64,000 nt of DNA from IMG/VR virus record IMGVR_UViG_3300030060_008074, positions 1 to 64,000 of that record. The stretch is one strand, 5' to 3'. Source of the DNA: a virus. Positions within the stretch are counted from its first letter, which is position 1; every line of letters starts with the position of its first letter. The notes beneath the pieces were generated by a model. That model was not told the origin of the DNA. It saw nothing but the letters and a program-made list of their open reading frames with translations, and did no database searches. The translations under genes and the position numbers were made by a program. Of this stretch, positions 1 to 6,450 are shown in pieces.

Positions 1-91
1 CAGTTGCCAAAAATATAACCAATGCTAGTGTACCTCCAAATATACAGAAAATACCTAGACTTGTCTTAAAAAATTTGCTTTCATGTATCAT
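1..91 (-). CDS. Small membrane protein, partial at window edge
   Basis: The frame opens at 91 and runs off the left edge with 30 residues visible. It begins MIHESKFFKTSLG and then has a hydrophobic segment (IFCIFGGTLALVIFLA) that looks like one membrane helix. An AAAGGAGA ribosome site lies just upstream of the ATG. It follows the 99-residue gene with a 13-nt gap. Function unknown. Confidence 0.6.
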   Translation of the reverse strand, partial: MIHESKFFKTSLGIFCIFGGTLALVIFLAT

Positions 92-104
92 AACTTTTCT
101 CCTT

Positions 105-404
105 TTAGTTTTCCCATACTACTTCGTGTTTTTCTTGTTGATGTAATATCTTGCCGTCTCTCTTTGCAAAATATAAATCGCCTAATTTAACTAGGCAGGT
201 ATCTCCATTTAATAAGTACCTCTTATCTTTTCCATCATAAGTCCATTTTGAAAATCCAGAACAATAATATCCTCTATTAGTCCACCAATCATACTTCTTA
301 CCTGGATTGTTGTGTTCAAAAATGAACTTCTGAATGTCTACGAATCTAGCTCCATCTTTTCCGTGGAGAGCTACAAAATCCACGATAAGGTCTTTTTTAG
401 TCAT
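105..404 (-). CDS. Hypothetical protein, 99 aa
   Basis: Unrecognised small protein. The N-terminal half (KDLIVDFVALHGKDGARF, then DIQKFIFEHNN) has the look of a helix-turn-helix or winged-helix fold. The middle is aromatic-rich (YDWWTNRGYYCSGFSKW), followed by short beta-like stretches. It overlaps the 43-residue gene upstream by 8 nt, so translation is probably coupled. A DNA-binding role is only a guess from secondary-structure appearance. Confidence 0.55.
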   Translation of the reverse strand: MTKKDLIVDFVALHGKDGARFVDIQKFIFEHNNPGKKYDWWTNRGYYCSGFSKWTYDGKDKRYLLNGDTCLVKLGDLYFAKRDGKILHQQEKHEVVWEN

Positions 405-528
405 AATTTTTTCTATTTTTTATTTTGTATAATATATATCCAACTACCGGGGTACCCATAAGTAATGTCCATAAATTTGGATGGGGTTCTCCACATAGTC
501 CTAGTGCATGTCTTAAAAATTCTATCAT
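397..528 (-). CDS. 43-aa membrane microprotein with CGEPHPN motif
   Basis: The frame opens at 528 and its ATG overlaps the TGA of the preceding gene (ATGA). It encodes MIEFLRHALGLCGEPHPN, then a hydrophobic stretch (LWTLLMGTPVVGYILY) and a basic tail KIKNRKNYD. This layout (amphipathic start, CGEPHPN turn, one membrane helix, positive tail) suggests a small inner-membrane protein with the tail in the cytoplasm. Similar tiny proteins with a CGE-x-HP motif are, from memory, frequent in large marine phages, but I cannot name a family. Confidence 0.6.
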   Translation of the reverse strand: MIEFLRHALGLCGEPHPNLWTLLMGTPVVGYILYKIKNRKNYD

Positions 529-1070
529 CTGTATACCTTTGAGTTTTTCCAGTTTCTAAATGCAAATTCTATCTCTTCGTCAATAACCTCTTCTTTTACT
601 GAATATTCTACAACTGGGTCAGGCATAAAGGTATTCACTATCTCTAACAACTGGCGACGATGAGAACCACTTATCATTCTAGACTCTAATGCTCCATCAA
701 GGTATTTAATTGCAGAATCTTTACCTTTTGAGTCCATAATAGACATTGCCATTTTACCAGCCCTTTCAAAGTCTTCTTGGGTTGGTATTCGCATTTCTCT
801 TCCAGAATTACCAACTATTTTAGTGGTTGACTTTGGAGTAGAACCACCACGCAGTCCACGCATTATACCGTATCCTGCTCTTTGAGCTAATTTATTGATA
901 CGCTTTGCTGTATCTTTATCTGTTATTTGTATGGTATTACCTGTCTTGTGATAACATATATCTACACAACCGACCTGTTCTGTGGTAGAACATTCTGTAC
1001 ACGTTTTTGTATTCGGAAGTGCTTGTAATCTTTGTTGTGGTATTTCTGTTTTACAATGTATGCAATTCAT
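525..1070 (-). CDS. Zinc-finger protein, DksA/TraR-like N-terminus, 181 aa
   Basis: The first 28 residues carry two CxxC pairs (CIHC at 3-6, CTEC at 24-27) separated by a stretch with QQRLQALPNTKT. This matches the four-Cys zinc finger of DksA/TraR-type proteins (C-x2-C-x17-C-x2-C, with R-L-x-A-x-P between). A third Cys cluster (GCVDIC) follows. The middle is basic and Gly-rich (RAGYGIMRGLRGGSTPKS) and the C-terminus is acidic. A regulator that touches host RNA polymerase is possible. The start at 1070 sits 18 nt after the -10 box of the upstream promoter and lacks a clear ribosome site. Confidence 0.55.
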   Translation of the reverse strand: MNCIHCKTEIPQQRLQALPNTKTCTECSTTEQVGCVDICYHKTGNTIQITDKDTAKRINKLAQRAGYGIMRGLRGGSTPKSTTKIVGNSGREMRIPTQEDFERAGKMAMSIMDSKGKDSAIKYLDGALESRMISGSHRRQLLEIVNTFMPDPVVEYSVKEEVIDEEIEFAFRNWKNSKVYR

Positions 1071-1088
1071 AATCTTTATTTATAGTTA

Positions 1089-1140
1089 AATATAATAAAA
1101 ATATTTGACCCGGTAAAATCCTGGCCAAAAAGTTATTAAC
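1089..1140 (-). promoter_or_regulatory. Promoter of the TTTACC-N17-TATATT family with GTTAATAAC box (P1)
   Basis: On the minus strand a TTTACC box (1117-1112) is followed after 17 nt by TATATT (1094-1089). GTTAATAAC lies at 1140-1132, 37 nt upstream of the -10 box. A TATAAATA sequence (1084-1077) lies between the -10 box and the ATG at 1070 and could be an overlapping T4-type late promoter. Confidence 0.6.
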
Positions 1141-1480
1141 AATTTTCAGCAATAACTTGCTTAATGTGTCTACATTTACCGTCCTTAGCTCTTCTAAAAC
1201 CTAGACAGTCACATGAATAAGAACCTGAGCTATTAAATTTTACAGTGTATAGATTACCAGTACTGCCTTCTATCGGCCACTCGTTCTCTTTTACAACTGG
1301 CTTGTACTTCATAGTATTTACTATCAACCCATCAGATAGAGCCTTGTCAAGGTCAAAATCTGCAGTTACCTCTAGCCAAATCGGTACTACAAAGTGTTTA
1401 CTACCAACTTTCATCATAGCTGGTCTCTGTATATTTGATTCAAATTCTGTCTTTGGTAATGTTTCGTTTGTATATGCCAT
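1136..1480 (-). CDS. SWIM zinc-finger protein, 114 aa
   Basis: The C-terminal 25 residues contain CDCLGFRRAKDGKCRHI, a clear SWIM zinc finger (C-x-C-x(n)-G-x-C-x-H). SWIM fingers bind DNA or protein and occur in transposases, SNF2 ATPases and small phage proteins. The N-terminal part is beta-rich and ends in a domain with LYTVKFNSSGSYSC leading into the finger. The stop codon abuts the GTTAATAAC element of the next promoter. The partner is unknown; a DNA-binding role is likely from the finger alone. Confidence 0.65.
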   Translation of the reverse strand: MAYTNETLPKTEFESNIQRPAMMKVGSKHFVVPIWLEVTADFDLDKALSDGLIVNTMKYKPVVKENEWPIEGSTGNLYTVKFNSSGSYSCDCLGFRRAKDGKCRHIKQVIAENC

Positions 1481-1481
1481 A

Positions 1482-1985
1482 TTATGAGTATTTTAATGTT
1501 GGTGTCCAATCTATTTCTATTTCGTCTTCAAACGGAGCAAAATCTGATAGTAGTTCTGTGTGTGTTTTGACAGCATAATCACATTTTTCCCAATCGAATC
1601 CAACCATCATAAAGGTTGTTCTTGGTACTAGACCTTTGAAACAAAGATAAGAATAATTTTCATGTAACTGCCAGTTGGCCATGGTTTCTAATTCGTTTCT
1701 AAACTCTTTGTCTACCATTTCTAAAGTATAACCATCACCAAATCCAGTAGAACAAATACCTTCTTGAAGTTTAACAATATCAAAAGATTTCCAAGAGAGT
1801 TCAGTCCACTCAGTTTCCATAGTTGTGTGACCATGCATCTTAATATTCAATAGAGCTTCCCATTTTTCAATAATGTTTGCTCTCATTTGATTAGCAACTT
1901 GATCGTTGTGGTCATACATTGCTTGTGAGAAAGGTTTTGTGATTTTTAATCCGTACTTAGTGGTGGTTTTCTTGCTTTTTGACAT
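1482..1985 (-). CDS. Hypothetical protein, 167 aa
   Basis: A soluble, acidic protein with a short basic N-terminus (SKSKKTTTKYG) and many Trp and aromatic residues. No motif or family recognised. It is the first gene after promoter P2 and is followed after 1 nt by the SWIM-finger gene, so the two probably form one unit. The ATG at 1985 follows an AT-only leader without a Shine-Dalgarno sequence. Confidence 0.55.
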   Translation of the reverse strand: MSKSKKTTTKYGLKITKPFSQAMYDHNDQVANQMRANIIEKWEALLNIKMHGHTTMETEWTELSWKSFDIVKLQEGICSTGFGDGYTLEMVDKEFRNELETMANWQLHENYSYLCFKGLVPRTTFMMVGFDWEKCDYAVKTHTELLSDFAPFEDEIEIDWTPTLKYS

Positions 1986-2012
1986 AGTTTAATTATTTTT
2001 ATTTATAGTATA

Positions 2013-2074
2013 AATATAATAAAAATATTTCAAACCGGAAAATCTGGCGTGATTATTTTCAAAAAGTTATTAAC
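2013..2074 (-). promoter_or_regulatory. Promoter of the TTTACC-N17-TATATT family with GTTAATAAC box (P2)
   Basis: Minus strand: TTTTCC (2042-2037), an 18-nt spacer, then TATATT (2018-2013). GTTAATAAC lies at 2074-2066, 47 nt upstream of the -10 box, one helical turn further than in P1 and P8. As in P1, a TATAAATA (2007-2000) follows the -10 box. The spacer shares AAATATTTTTAT with P1. Confidence 0.55.
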
Positions 2075-2076
2075 AA

Positions 2077-2154
2077 TTATAGAGTACCTAGATAGAATAC
2101 TACTATCATCATGAGTATATATACTGCTGGAGTTATGTCGATTTTATCTTTCAT
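2077..2154 (-). CDS. Possible 25-aa membrane microprotein
   Basis: A short frame encodes MKDKIDITPA, then a hydrophobic helix (VYILMMIVVFYLGTL), and ends three bases from the GTTAATAAC box of P2. No ribosome site is evident upstream, only AT-rich sequence with TATTTATTA. It occupies the only otherwise empty stretch of the 1986-2203 gap, and a charged head plus one membrane helix is typical of phage microproteins, but the call rests on little. Confidence 0.35.
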   Translation of the reverse strand: MKDKIDITPAVYILMMIVVFYLGTL

Positions 2155-2203
2155 ACAGTAATAAATACATTGGTGGTGTCCGTTATTTATTACGGCAGTA
2201 TTA

Positions 2204-2848
2204 TCATTGTGTTAACTGAATGTTAAAAAATCTATCCATATATTCTAATGGATCTGCTGTTCTACCGTCTCTTCTTATCTCATAGTGAAGATGTGGTCCA
2301 GTAACATTACCACTGTTACCTGCTCTACCAATTGCCTGTCCTGTAATTACTGAATCTCCTTCTTCTACAAACATCCTATATAAATGGGCGTAATAAGACT
2401 CATATCCTCCTGCATGGGTTATTACTATACACCTCCCATATCCGCCAAGCCAATAAGCCTTCTTAACTACACCATGTCCAGACGCGTGTACAGTATCGCT
2501 CCAAGCCGCATATATGTCTATTCCTCCATGAAAGCCATACCCTAATCCTAGCGGCCTTCTCCTCCAGCCATAATTTGAAGATATTCTCATAGTATCTAGT
2601 ATTGGAGAACCCAAAGGTAACGAATCCATCATTGCCAGGAGCCTTTCGTTATCACATAAGAGGTACTGATTTTCTTGTGTAATAAACTCAATATGTTCTT
2701 GTTGGTGTTTTAATTGCAGTTTTTGCAATTTTATCTGAGAGTTTCTTTTTTCTAAAATAAGACCAAATACTATTGCCGAGACTATAACTAGTACTAGTAT
2801 TCTTCTTCTTTTGTTTATTATTTTTAATAATTTATTAGTAAATATCAT
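2204..2848 (-). CDS. Membrane-anchored M23 (LytM-type) peptidase, 214 aa
   Basis: A zinc metalloendopeptidase of the M23 family, which cuts peptide cross-links of peptidoglycan. A basic patch (NKRRR) and one membrane helix (about 17-31) form an N-terminal anchor. A coiled coil follows (35-75), then the catalytic domain (85-205). The zinc ligands fit H107 and D111 in FHGGID and H188 in HLHYE, with H155 and H186 as further catalytic histidines. The coiled coil plus LytM arrangement resembles envelope M23 proteins of Gram-negative cells. It could act in lysis or in local wall remodelling from the periplasmic side. Its neighbours are small unknown genes, so no lysis cassette can be argued. Confidence 0.85.
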   Translation of the reverse strand: MIFTNKLLKIINKRRRILVLVIVSAIVFGLILEKRNSQIKLQKLQLKHQQEHIEFITQENQYLLCDNERLLAMMDSLPLGSPILDTMRISSNYGWRRRPLGLGYGFHGGIDIYAAWSDTVHASGHGVVKKAYWLGGYGRCIVITHAGGYESYYAHLYRMFVEEGDSVITGQAIGRAGNSGNVTGPHLHYEIRRDGRTADPLEYMDRFFNIQLTQ

Positions 2849-2869
2849 ATTGAAATAAATTAAAGTTAA

Positions 2870-3202
2870 TTATTTTTCAAAATATTTTGGTTTTTCATCT
2901 ATTATACCAGCCTTCCTACATGGAAGCCAAACTGTGTTTTCAAAGTCGTCATTTAACCTTGAAGATATTTCAGTTATTACTTGGTATTTCTTATCCTCAT
3001 ATCCCGCAATATCCATTTGTAGTATTTCAAATAATTTTTTTATGTTTTCATAATCGTCTTCAGTGTATAACTGGTGTACTGTAGAATTTATTTCGCTAAC
3101 CATCCTAGACGCTACTGCGTAATTTGGATTGTTAACGGCTTGTTTATCTCTTGAAATATTACGAAACTTCTTAAGTACTCTTCTTACTCTCCTCGATACC
3201 AT
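2870..3202 (-). CDS. Hypothetical protein, 110 aa
   Basis: Unrecognised. The N-terminus is basic (MVSRRVRRVLKKFRNISRDK) and the rest is predicted helical. The frame is open further upstream, but the first codon there is TTG without a ribosome site. The ATG at 3202 has GGAG nine bases upstream, and the ATG at 3217 has a purine run directly against it, so 3202 is preferred. The start overlaps the end of the HNH-like gene by 19 nt. Confidence 0.5.
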   Translation of the reverse strand: MVSRRVRRVLKKFRNISRDKQAVNNPNYAVASRMVSEINSTVHQLYTEDDYENIKKLFEILQMDIAGYEDKKYQVITEISSRLNDDFENTVWLPCRKAGIIDEKPKYFEK

Positions 3203-3693
3203 ATGTTTTGTCTCCATCCTTTCCAATTAAGAGAACCTATAGTTTGAAAGTGGCAATTATAGCACAACAAATATAAATTCTCAAGATTTCTATTGTCTAA
3301 ATTTTCATCCTTATATTCTAATATTAAAGGCACTTTATTGTCAGTTACTCTTTTTTCGCTATACCCACAGTTATGACAACACTCTTCTATGTATCCCATC
3401 CTAATCAGCCTATCCTTTAATCTCCAATCTTTATATTGTGGATACTTTCCTGCAAGAATATCATCTAATGGATATTTCTTATCGTAATCTACAATATGTT
3501 TTATGCCTTTACCGGTTGGATTTTTACATCCATCAAATAAAGTATTTCCATCTTTATCCTTGTATAGCTGTGCATATTTCTTAAATGTATTATATGATAC
3601 ACCAAGAAACCTAGAAGCAGCCTTTGCACTCTTAGTTTTTGATATCGCTAGCTCTACCTCAGCTTGAAGTAACGGCCTTCTCTTCCTTCTCAT
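3184..3693 (-). CDS. HNH-like endonuclease or zinc DNA-binding protein, 169 aa
   Basis: The N-terminal 50 residues look like a helix-turn-helix (ISKTKSAKAASRFLGVSYNT, then FKKY), as in DNA-binding phage proteins. The C-terminal part has CCHNC (104-109 region), a run ending in NRNLENLYLLCYNCH, and W-rich residues at the end. The paired C-x2-C elements around an N-x-x-N-L-x-x-L-C-x-x-C-H core are typical of phage HNH endonucleases, although the catalytic His usually seen before the N-rich segment is replaced by EYKDEN. It may be a free-standing homing-type endonuclease or a degenerate DNA binder. Overlaps its upstream neighbour by 35 nt. Confidence 0.6.
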   Translation of the reverse strand: MRRKRRPLLQAEVELAISKTKSAKAASRFLGVSYNTFKKYAQLYKDKDGNTLFDGCKNPTGKGIKHIVDYDKKYPLDDILAGKYPQYKDWRLKDRLIRMGYIEECCHNCGYSEKRVTDNKVPLILEYKDENLDNRNLENLYLLCYNCHFQTIGSLNWKGWRQNIWYRGE

Positions 3694-3925
3694 TATATCC
3701 TTTCTTTAATTTTTCACTAACGATAAGTCTTTCTATCTCTTCATCCTGTTCATCTTTTGTCAGTTGGTCTGTGTATAGAACATCTGATATATCCATTGAT
3801 AGTTTTCCTTGTGTAATTATGGCATCTACTCCTTTAATATACCATTCTACTACTCCTGCAATCCCTCTTGAACTGTGTATGTCCATAATCTGTTCATCAT
3901 CAATATATCTTTTATGAAAGCCCAT
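3659..3925 (-). CDS. Hypothetical protein, 88 aa
   Basis: A mixed charged protein with a helical, strongly acidic then basic C-terminus (DEQDEEIERLIVSEKLKKGY). No family recognised. Its start codon overlaps the stop of the lipoprotein gene by one base (TAATG), indicating translational coupling, and its end overlaps the HNH-like gene by 35 nt. Confidence 0.5.
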   Translation of the reverse strand: MGFHKRYIDDEQIMDIHSSRGIAGVVEWYIKGVDAIITQGKLSMDISDVLYTDQLTKDEQDEEIERLIVSEKLKKGYNEKEEKAVTSS

Positions 3926-4347
3926 TATTTTCTCCTCTTAATCGTAACCCTATTTTTATTTGGTTTTGTATATTTAACGTTTGAATATGAACCATTAATG
4001 ATTTTATTCAATTTAGGCCTATGAACCGGTTTATTTACAGGCCTCTTAACTATTACATGAGTAGTTTTATGGTAATGGGAAGGTGGACATGTCTTATAGT
4101 AATAATACCATGGATAGTAGTGCGGTTTACCATAGTAATAATAATATCCACTGTGCCATCCCCAATAAATTTGATTGTTATGAAAAGTATTTACAGCGTG
4201 TTCTTCCCTTAGGTCAGAGTATTCTGCGTCTGTAATATAATAGGTACCATGACACCCAGTAATAAGTAAGAATATTAAGCATAGTATTATTCCTATCCAT
4301 CCTATAAATGCTCCTGTAGCTGCGTTTTTGTATCTTCTTTTATTCAT
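3925..4347 (-). CDS. Tyr/His-rich putative lipoprotein, 140 aa
   Basis: A hydrophobic segment (about 12-31) ends in LITGC, which fits a lipobox with Cys32 as the lipidated residue. The mature part is extremely rich in Tyr, His and Trp (HSGYYYYYGKPHYYPWYYYY) and finishes in a basic tail with RRK. Such low-complexity aromatic stretches can bind surfaces, metals or polysaccharide, but no family is recognised. The leader is preceded by KRRYKNAATGAF, so the protein could instead be an inner-membrane protein with a periplasmic domain. It lies beside other envelope genes (M23 peptidase, T9SS-type protein). Confidence 0.6.
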   Translation of the reverse strand: MNKRRYKNAATGAFIGWIGIILCLIFLLITGCHGTYYITDAEYSDLREEHAVNTFHNNQIYWGWHSGYYYYYGKPHYYPWYYYYKTCPPSHYHKTTHVIVKRPVNKPVHRPKLNKIINGSYSNVKYTKPNKNRVTIKRRK

Positions 4348-4864
4348 ATCTAATATACTTCTTATTGTTTTTAATATACAGTTTACCTAATGGTATATCT
4401 CTTAATTCTCTACCAGTTAGGTCATATACTTTATTATCGTTAAATTTTTCAATTACAAGTTCTTCTATATTTGTTGGTAACATGTTAAGTAATACCCATG
4501 AAAAACTATTTTGATTAAATACTAACCACTCTTCTACACTACATACTTCTACTGAACCGTTCTCGTAAATATAAACATCATAACCAACTTTTACTGTATC
4601 AGCTGTTGTGATTTGTGGAAAATAATCATACATACCTGAACCTGTATAACAGATACCACCTCCTGAAAATCCAGTACATATTCCCCAATATACTGTCATA
4701 GAATCTGGATTGTGTACTATGTTTGTAGTATCTAATGATATATTGAATCCTTGGCTTTGGTCTATATTATATGTTATTGAATCACAACAAAAATATGGTG
4801 CTGCCTGTTGTGCTTGTGTTTGTAGTCCTATTAAGACTAATACTGCTAATAAAATTCTTTTCAT
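4340..4864 (-). CDS. Secreted protein with probable T9SS sorting domain, 174 aa
   Basis: A Sec signal peptide (MKRILLAVLVLIGLQTQAQQ) is followed by a small Thr- and Cys-containing domain. The last 40 residues (from about 135) read VYDLTGRELRDIPLGKLYI then KNNKKYIRYE. This matches the end of type A sorting domains used by the Bacteroidota type IX secretion system (v-y-D-l-x-G-R, then l-x-x-G-x-Y-i-x-x-x-k). The YPNP box that normally opens the domain is not obvious. Likely exported across the outer membrane by the host T9SS and held at the surface or released. Function of the passenger is unknown. Confidence 0.65.
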   Translation of the reverse strand: MKRILLAVLVLIGLQTQAQQAAPYFCCDSITYNIDQSQGFNISLDTTNIVHNPDSMTVYWGICTGFSGGGICYTGSGMYDYFPQITTADTVKVGYDVYIYENGSVEVCSVEEWLVFNQNSFSWVLLNMLPTNIEELVIEKFNDNKVYDLTGRELRDIPLGKLYIKNNKKYIRYE

Positions 4865-4929
4865 TTTTTATCTTCTCTAATTATGTAAATAAAAGGTTTA
4901 TCTCCAAAGGTTGTTGTAGTTGTCCACAT
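4861..4929 (-). CDS. 22-aa microprotein
   Basis: A very short frame (MWTTTTTFGDKPFIYIIRED, then KK) with GGAG eight bases before its ATG. The ATG overlaps the stop of the upstream gene (TAATG) and its TGA overlaps the ATG of the T9SS-type gene (ATGA), so it sits exactly where a gene is expected in the chain. No function can be suggested. It may be only a coupling leader for the downstream gene. Confidence 0.45.
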   Translation of the reverse strand: MWTTTTTFGDKPFIYIIREDKK

Positions 4930-5117
4930 TATTTATTCTCCAATGACTTTCTTTTTCTAGCACACCTAGAACGCAATTTTTTAGTTAAGTCTGTACATGT
5001 TTTATTATTTGAGAATAGCCTCTCAAAATTCCATATATAGTTAAACGCAGAATAGATTTGTTGAGTATTATTACAACTCTCTATTACTTCTATTGCTTTC
5101 TTGTATGCTTTATTCAT
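4929..5117 (-). CDS. Hypothetical basic protein, 62 aa
   Basis: Starts MNKAYKKAIEVIES and ends in a basic, Cys-containing tail (CTDLTKKLRSRCARKRKSLE). Mostly helical; no family recognised. The frame stays open to 5174, but that extension runs through promoter P3 and into the gene before it, so the ATG at 5117 is preferred. This ATG lies only 5 nt after the -10 box of P3, which implies a leaderless message. Confidence 0.55.
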   Translation of the reverse strand: MNKAYKKAIEVIESCNNTQQIYSAFNYIWNFERLFSNNKTCTDLTKKLRSRCARKRKSLENK

Positions 5118-5122
5118 ACTAT

Positions 5123-5151
5123 AATATAATAAATTTTTTTGAATCGGAAAA
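5123..5151 (-). promoter_or_regulatory. Promoter of the TTTACC-N17-TATATT family (P3)
   Basis: Minus strand: TTTTCC (5151-5146), 17 nt, TATATT (5128-5123), with the shared spacer end AAATTTAT. The next gene starts 5 nt after the -10 box. Confidence 0.6.
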
Positions 5152-5152
5152 A

Positions 5153-5371
5153 TTAAAAGGCACTTATTTTCCATTTCGGCTTCTTTGAAGTAGCTATAAA
5201 GTCATCAACATATTCAGCATTTGAAACCTTGTACTCTCTAGATAGTTTTGAGGAAGACTCAACTATTTCTTCCTTGGTATCTTTTATTTCTGCAAGTAAT
5301 GGCCTGCCCGTATGGTCTAATAAATAGGTTATATAACCTCCTGCTTTTAGTGGGTGAGCCAAAATTTTCAT
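5153..5371 (-). CDS. Hypothetical protein, 72 aa
   Basis: Starts MKILAHPLKAGGYITYLLDH and looks like a small alpha/beta domain followed by a charged helix (IKDTKEEIVESSSKLSREY). Not recognised. Its stop lies next to the -35 box of P3, and it is separated from the Cys-rich gene upstream by one base. Confidence 0.5.
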   Translation of the reverse strand: MKILAHPLKAGGYITYLLDHTGRPLLAEIKDTKEEIVESSSKLSREYKVSNAEYVDDFIATSKKPKWKISAF

Positions 5372-5372
5372 A

Positions 5373-5615
5373 TTACCATTTTCCTTGAGGGCATCTTTGT
5401 TTTTTCATTCCTGTTTTAAGTTTAAGAATACATCCACAAGTTAGCTGTTTGCCGTTATCATCCCATGTAGGCATAAGTATTGTACCGCAAGTAAGACCAG
5501 TAACAGAATTTTCCTTTGAATAGCTGCACTGTCTACACAGAAACATTCTAGATTCTGGATCAGTTATTACTATATCTCCAGCGTGTTTTTTACTTTTACC
5601 ACAATTACATCCCAT
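5373..5615 (-). CDS. Cys-rich putative zinc-binding protein, 80 aa
   Basis: Nine cysteines in 80 residues: MGCNCGKSKK at the N-terminus, then CRQCSYSKEN, CGTILMP, CGCILKLK and a final C. The pattern suggests one or two zinc sites. The Gly-Cys start (GCNCGKSKK) recurs in small proteins of large phages. Strong ribosome site AAAAGGAGA upstream. Role unknown. Confidence 0.55.
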   Translation of the reverse strand: MGCNCGKSKKHAGDIVITDPESRMFLCRQCSYSKENSVTGLTCGTILMPTWDDNGKQLTCGCILKLKTGMKKQRCPQGKW

Positions 5616-5638
5616 AACGTATTCTCCTTTTATATAAA

Positions 5639-5647
5639 ATAAATATA
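5639..5647 (-). promoter_or_regulatory. TATATTTAT motif, weak member of the possible late-promoter family (L1)
   Basis: Minus strand TATATTTAT with TTTATATAAAAGGAG after it, ahead of the Cys-rich gene. It lacks the GA start of the better copies at 7934, 15067 and 57276. Confidence 0.25.
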
Positions 5648-5687
5648 AAAGTTGGATGAATTTTTTCCAATTGGTTGACTAATAAAG

Positions 5688-5903
5688 TTATTTTTTTGAA
5701 AATTTTTCGATGCCTGCGATACCGAAGCAACCTAGAACAACCCATGTAAATGAGTCGTATATTGTCTCGTTAATTACTAGGTCTTTACCTAAATAGCCTG
5801 TCATCAAGTCTAATAAGGCAAATAATACCATTACCAAAAATGCTATAAATCCTACAACATTCTTCTCATTCCATTCGTTATTGTCTTTGAATATATTCCA
5901 CAT
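5688..5903 (-). CDS. Small two-helix membrane protein, possibly holin-like, 71 aa
   Basis: Two hydrophobic segments (VVGFIAFLVMVLFALLDLMT, and FTWVVLGCFGIAGI) are separated by a short polar loop (GKDLVINETIYDS). The N-terminus is charged and the C-terminus basic. Size and two-helix topology fit a small phage holin, but many phage membrane proteins look alike and no lysis enzyme is adjacent. It is the last gene of the leader-peptide block. Confidence 0.5.
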   Translation of the reverse strand: MWNIFKDNNEWNEKNVVGFIAFLVMVLFALLDLMTGYLGKDLVINETIYDSFTWVVLGCFGIAGIEKFSKK

Positions 5904-5905
5904 AA

Positions 5906-6202
5906 TTAACTCACATCCATAAAATCGTGGTGACTTGCTTTCACACCCGATATTTTAAGTTCTCTTACTATTTTATCTAAAGTATTCCTACCTGAACCGT
6001 ATCTTCTAGGCACTTCCATGTCTATACCCATACTCTTGAGGTATTTATTAGTATCGTCTAATCCTAATTTAGCAGTTCTTTGTTTTTGAGATTTGTTTTT
6101 GTGTACGTCTGTACCGTAGAATAGACCGCCCTGTTCTGTATAAACAAACTCAACCTTTTGATAAGGGCTCTTAATCTCATATAGTAAACTTTTTAATTTC
6201 AT
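5906..6202 (-). CDS. Leader-type (putative capsid-targeted) protein, 98 aa
   Basis: Begins MKLKSLLYE, a member of the leader family seen in this block, with a possible prohead-protease cut after L-Y-E (residue 9). The remainder is basic and folds unknown (VEFVYTEQGG, then RTAKLGLDDTNKYLKS). Stop/start overlap with the next leader gene (6202) suggests coupling. By analogy with T4 internal proteins it may be packed in the head; this is inference from the leader. Confidence 0.6.
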   Translation of the reverse strand: MKLKSLLYEIKSPYQKVEFVYTEQGGLFYGTDVHKNKSQKQRTAKLGLDDTNKYLKSMGIDMEVPRRYGSGRNTLDKIVRELKISGVKASHHDFMDVS

Positions 6203-6450
6203 TATTTTAGACCAAACATTTTACCCATTAGATCAGGGTAACCTTTAACAGTTCGTAGCGTCTGTATCATCTTACTTATAGTAGACTTGTCTGCACCTTT
6301 AGCCGTTTTAGCTTCATGTTCAAGGTGTCGAAGTAATATAGTACAATTCCTCTCGAATTCTTTTTTGAATTCTTTGTCCATTGGAGCCTCTGTTAATGTT
6401 CCAGCTGATAATTTTCTAAGCCATGCATGTTGATTAAATTTTTCTGCCAT
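6202..6450 (-). CDS. Putative capsid-targeted protein, 82 aa
   Basis: The leader is longer and divergent (MAEKFNQHAWLRKLSAGTLT, then E) but also ends in L-T-E, at residue 21, followed by Ala. The rest is helical and basic (FERNCTILLRHLEHEAKTAK). It sits between two clear leader proteins, overlapping both by one base. Membership of the family is plausible but weaker than for its neighbours. Confidence 0.5.
   Translation of the reverse strand: MAEKFNQHAWLRKLSAGTLTEAPMDKEFKKEFERNCTILLRHLEHEAKTAKGADKSTISKMIQTLRTVKGYPDLMGKMFGLK

Noticed and set aside
1132-1140. GTTATTAAC boxes as DnaA boxes or a replication origin
   Set aside because: The sequence does not match the TTATNCACA consensus, there are only three copies in the same orientation, each single and linked to a promoter; no iteron cluster is seen.
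5118-5174. Extended start of the 62-residue gene at 5174
   Set aside because: The extension overlaps promoter P3 and the end of the preceding gene; the shorter start fits the promoter geometry.
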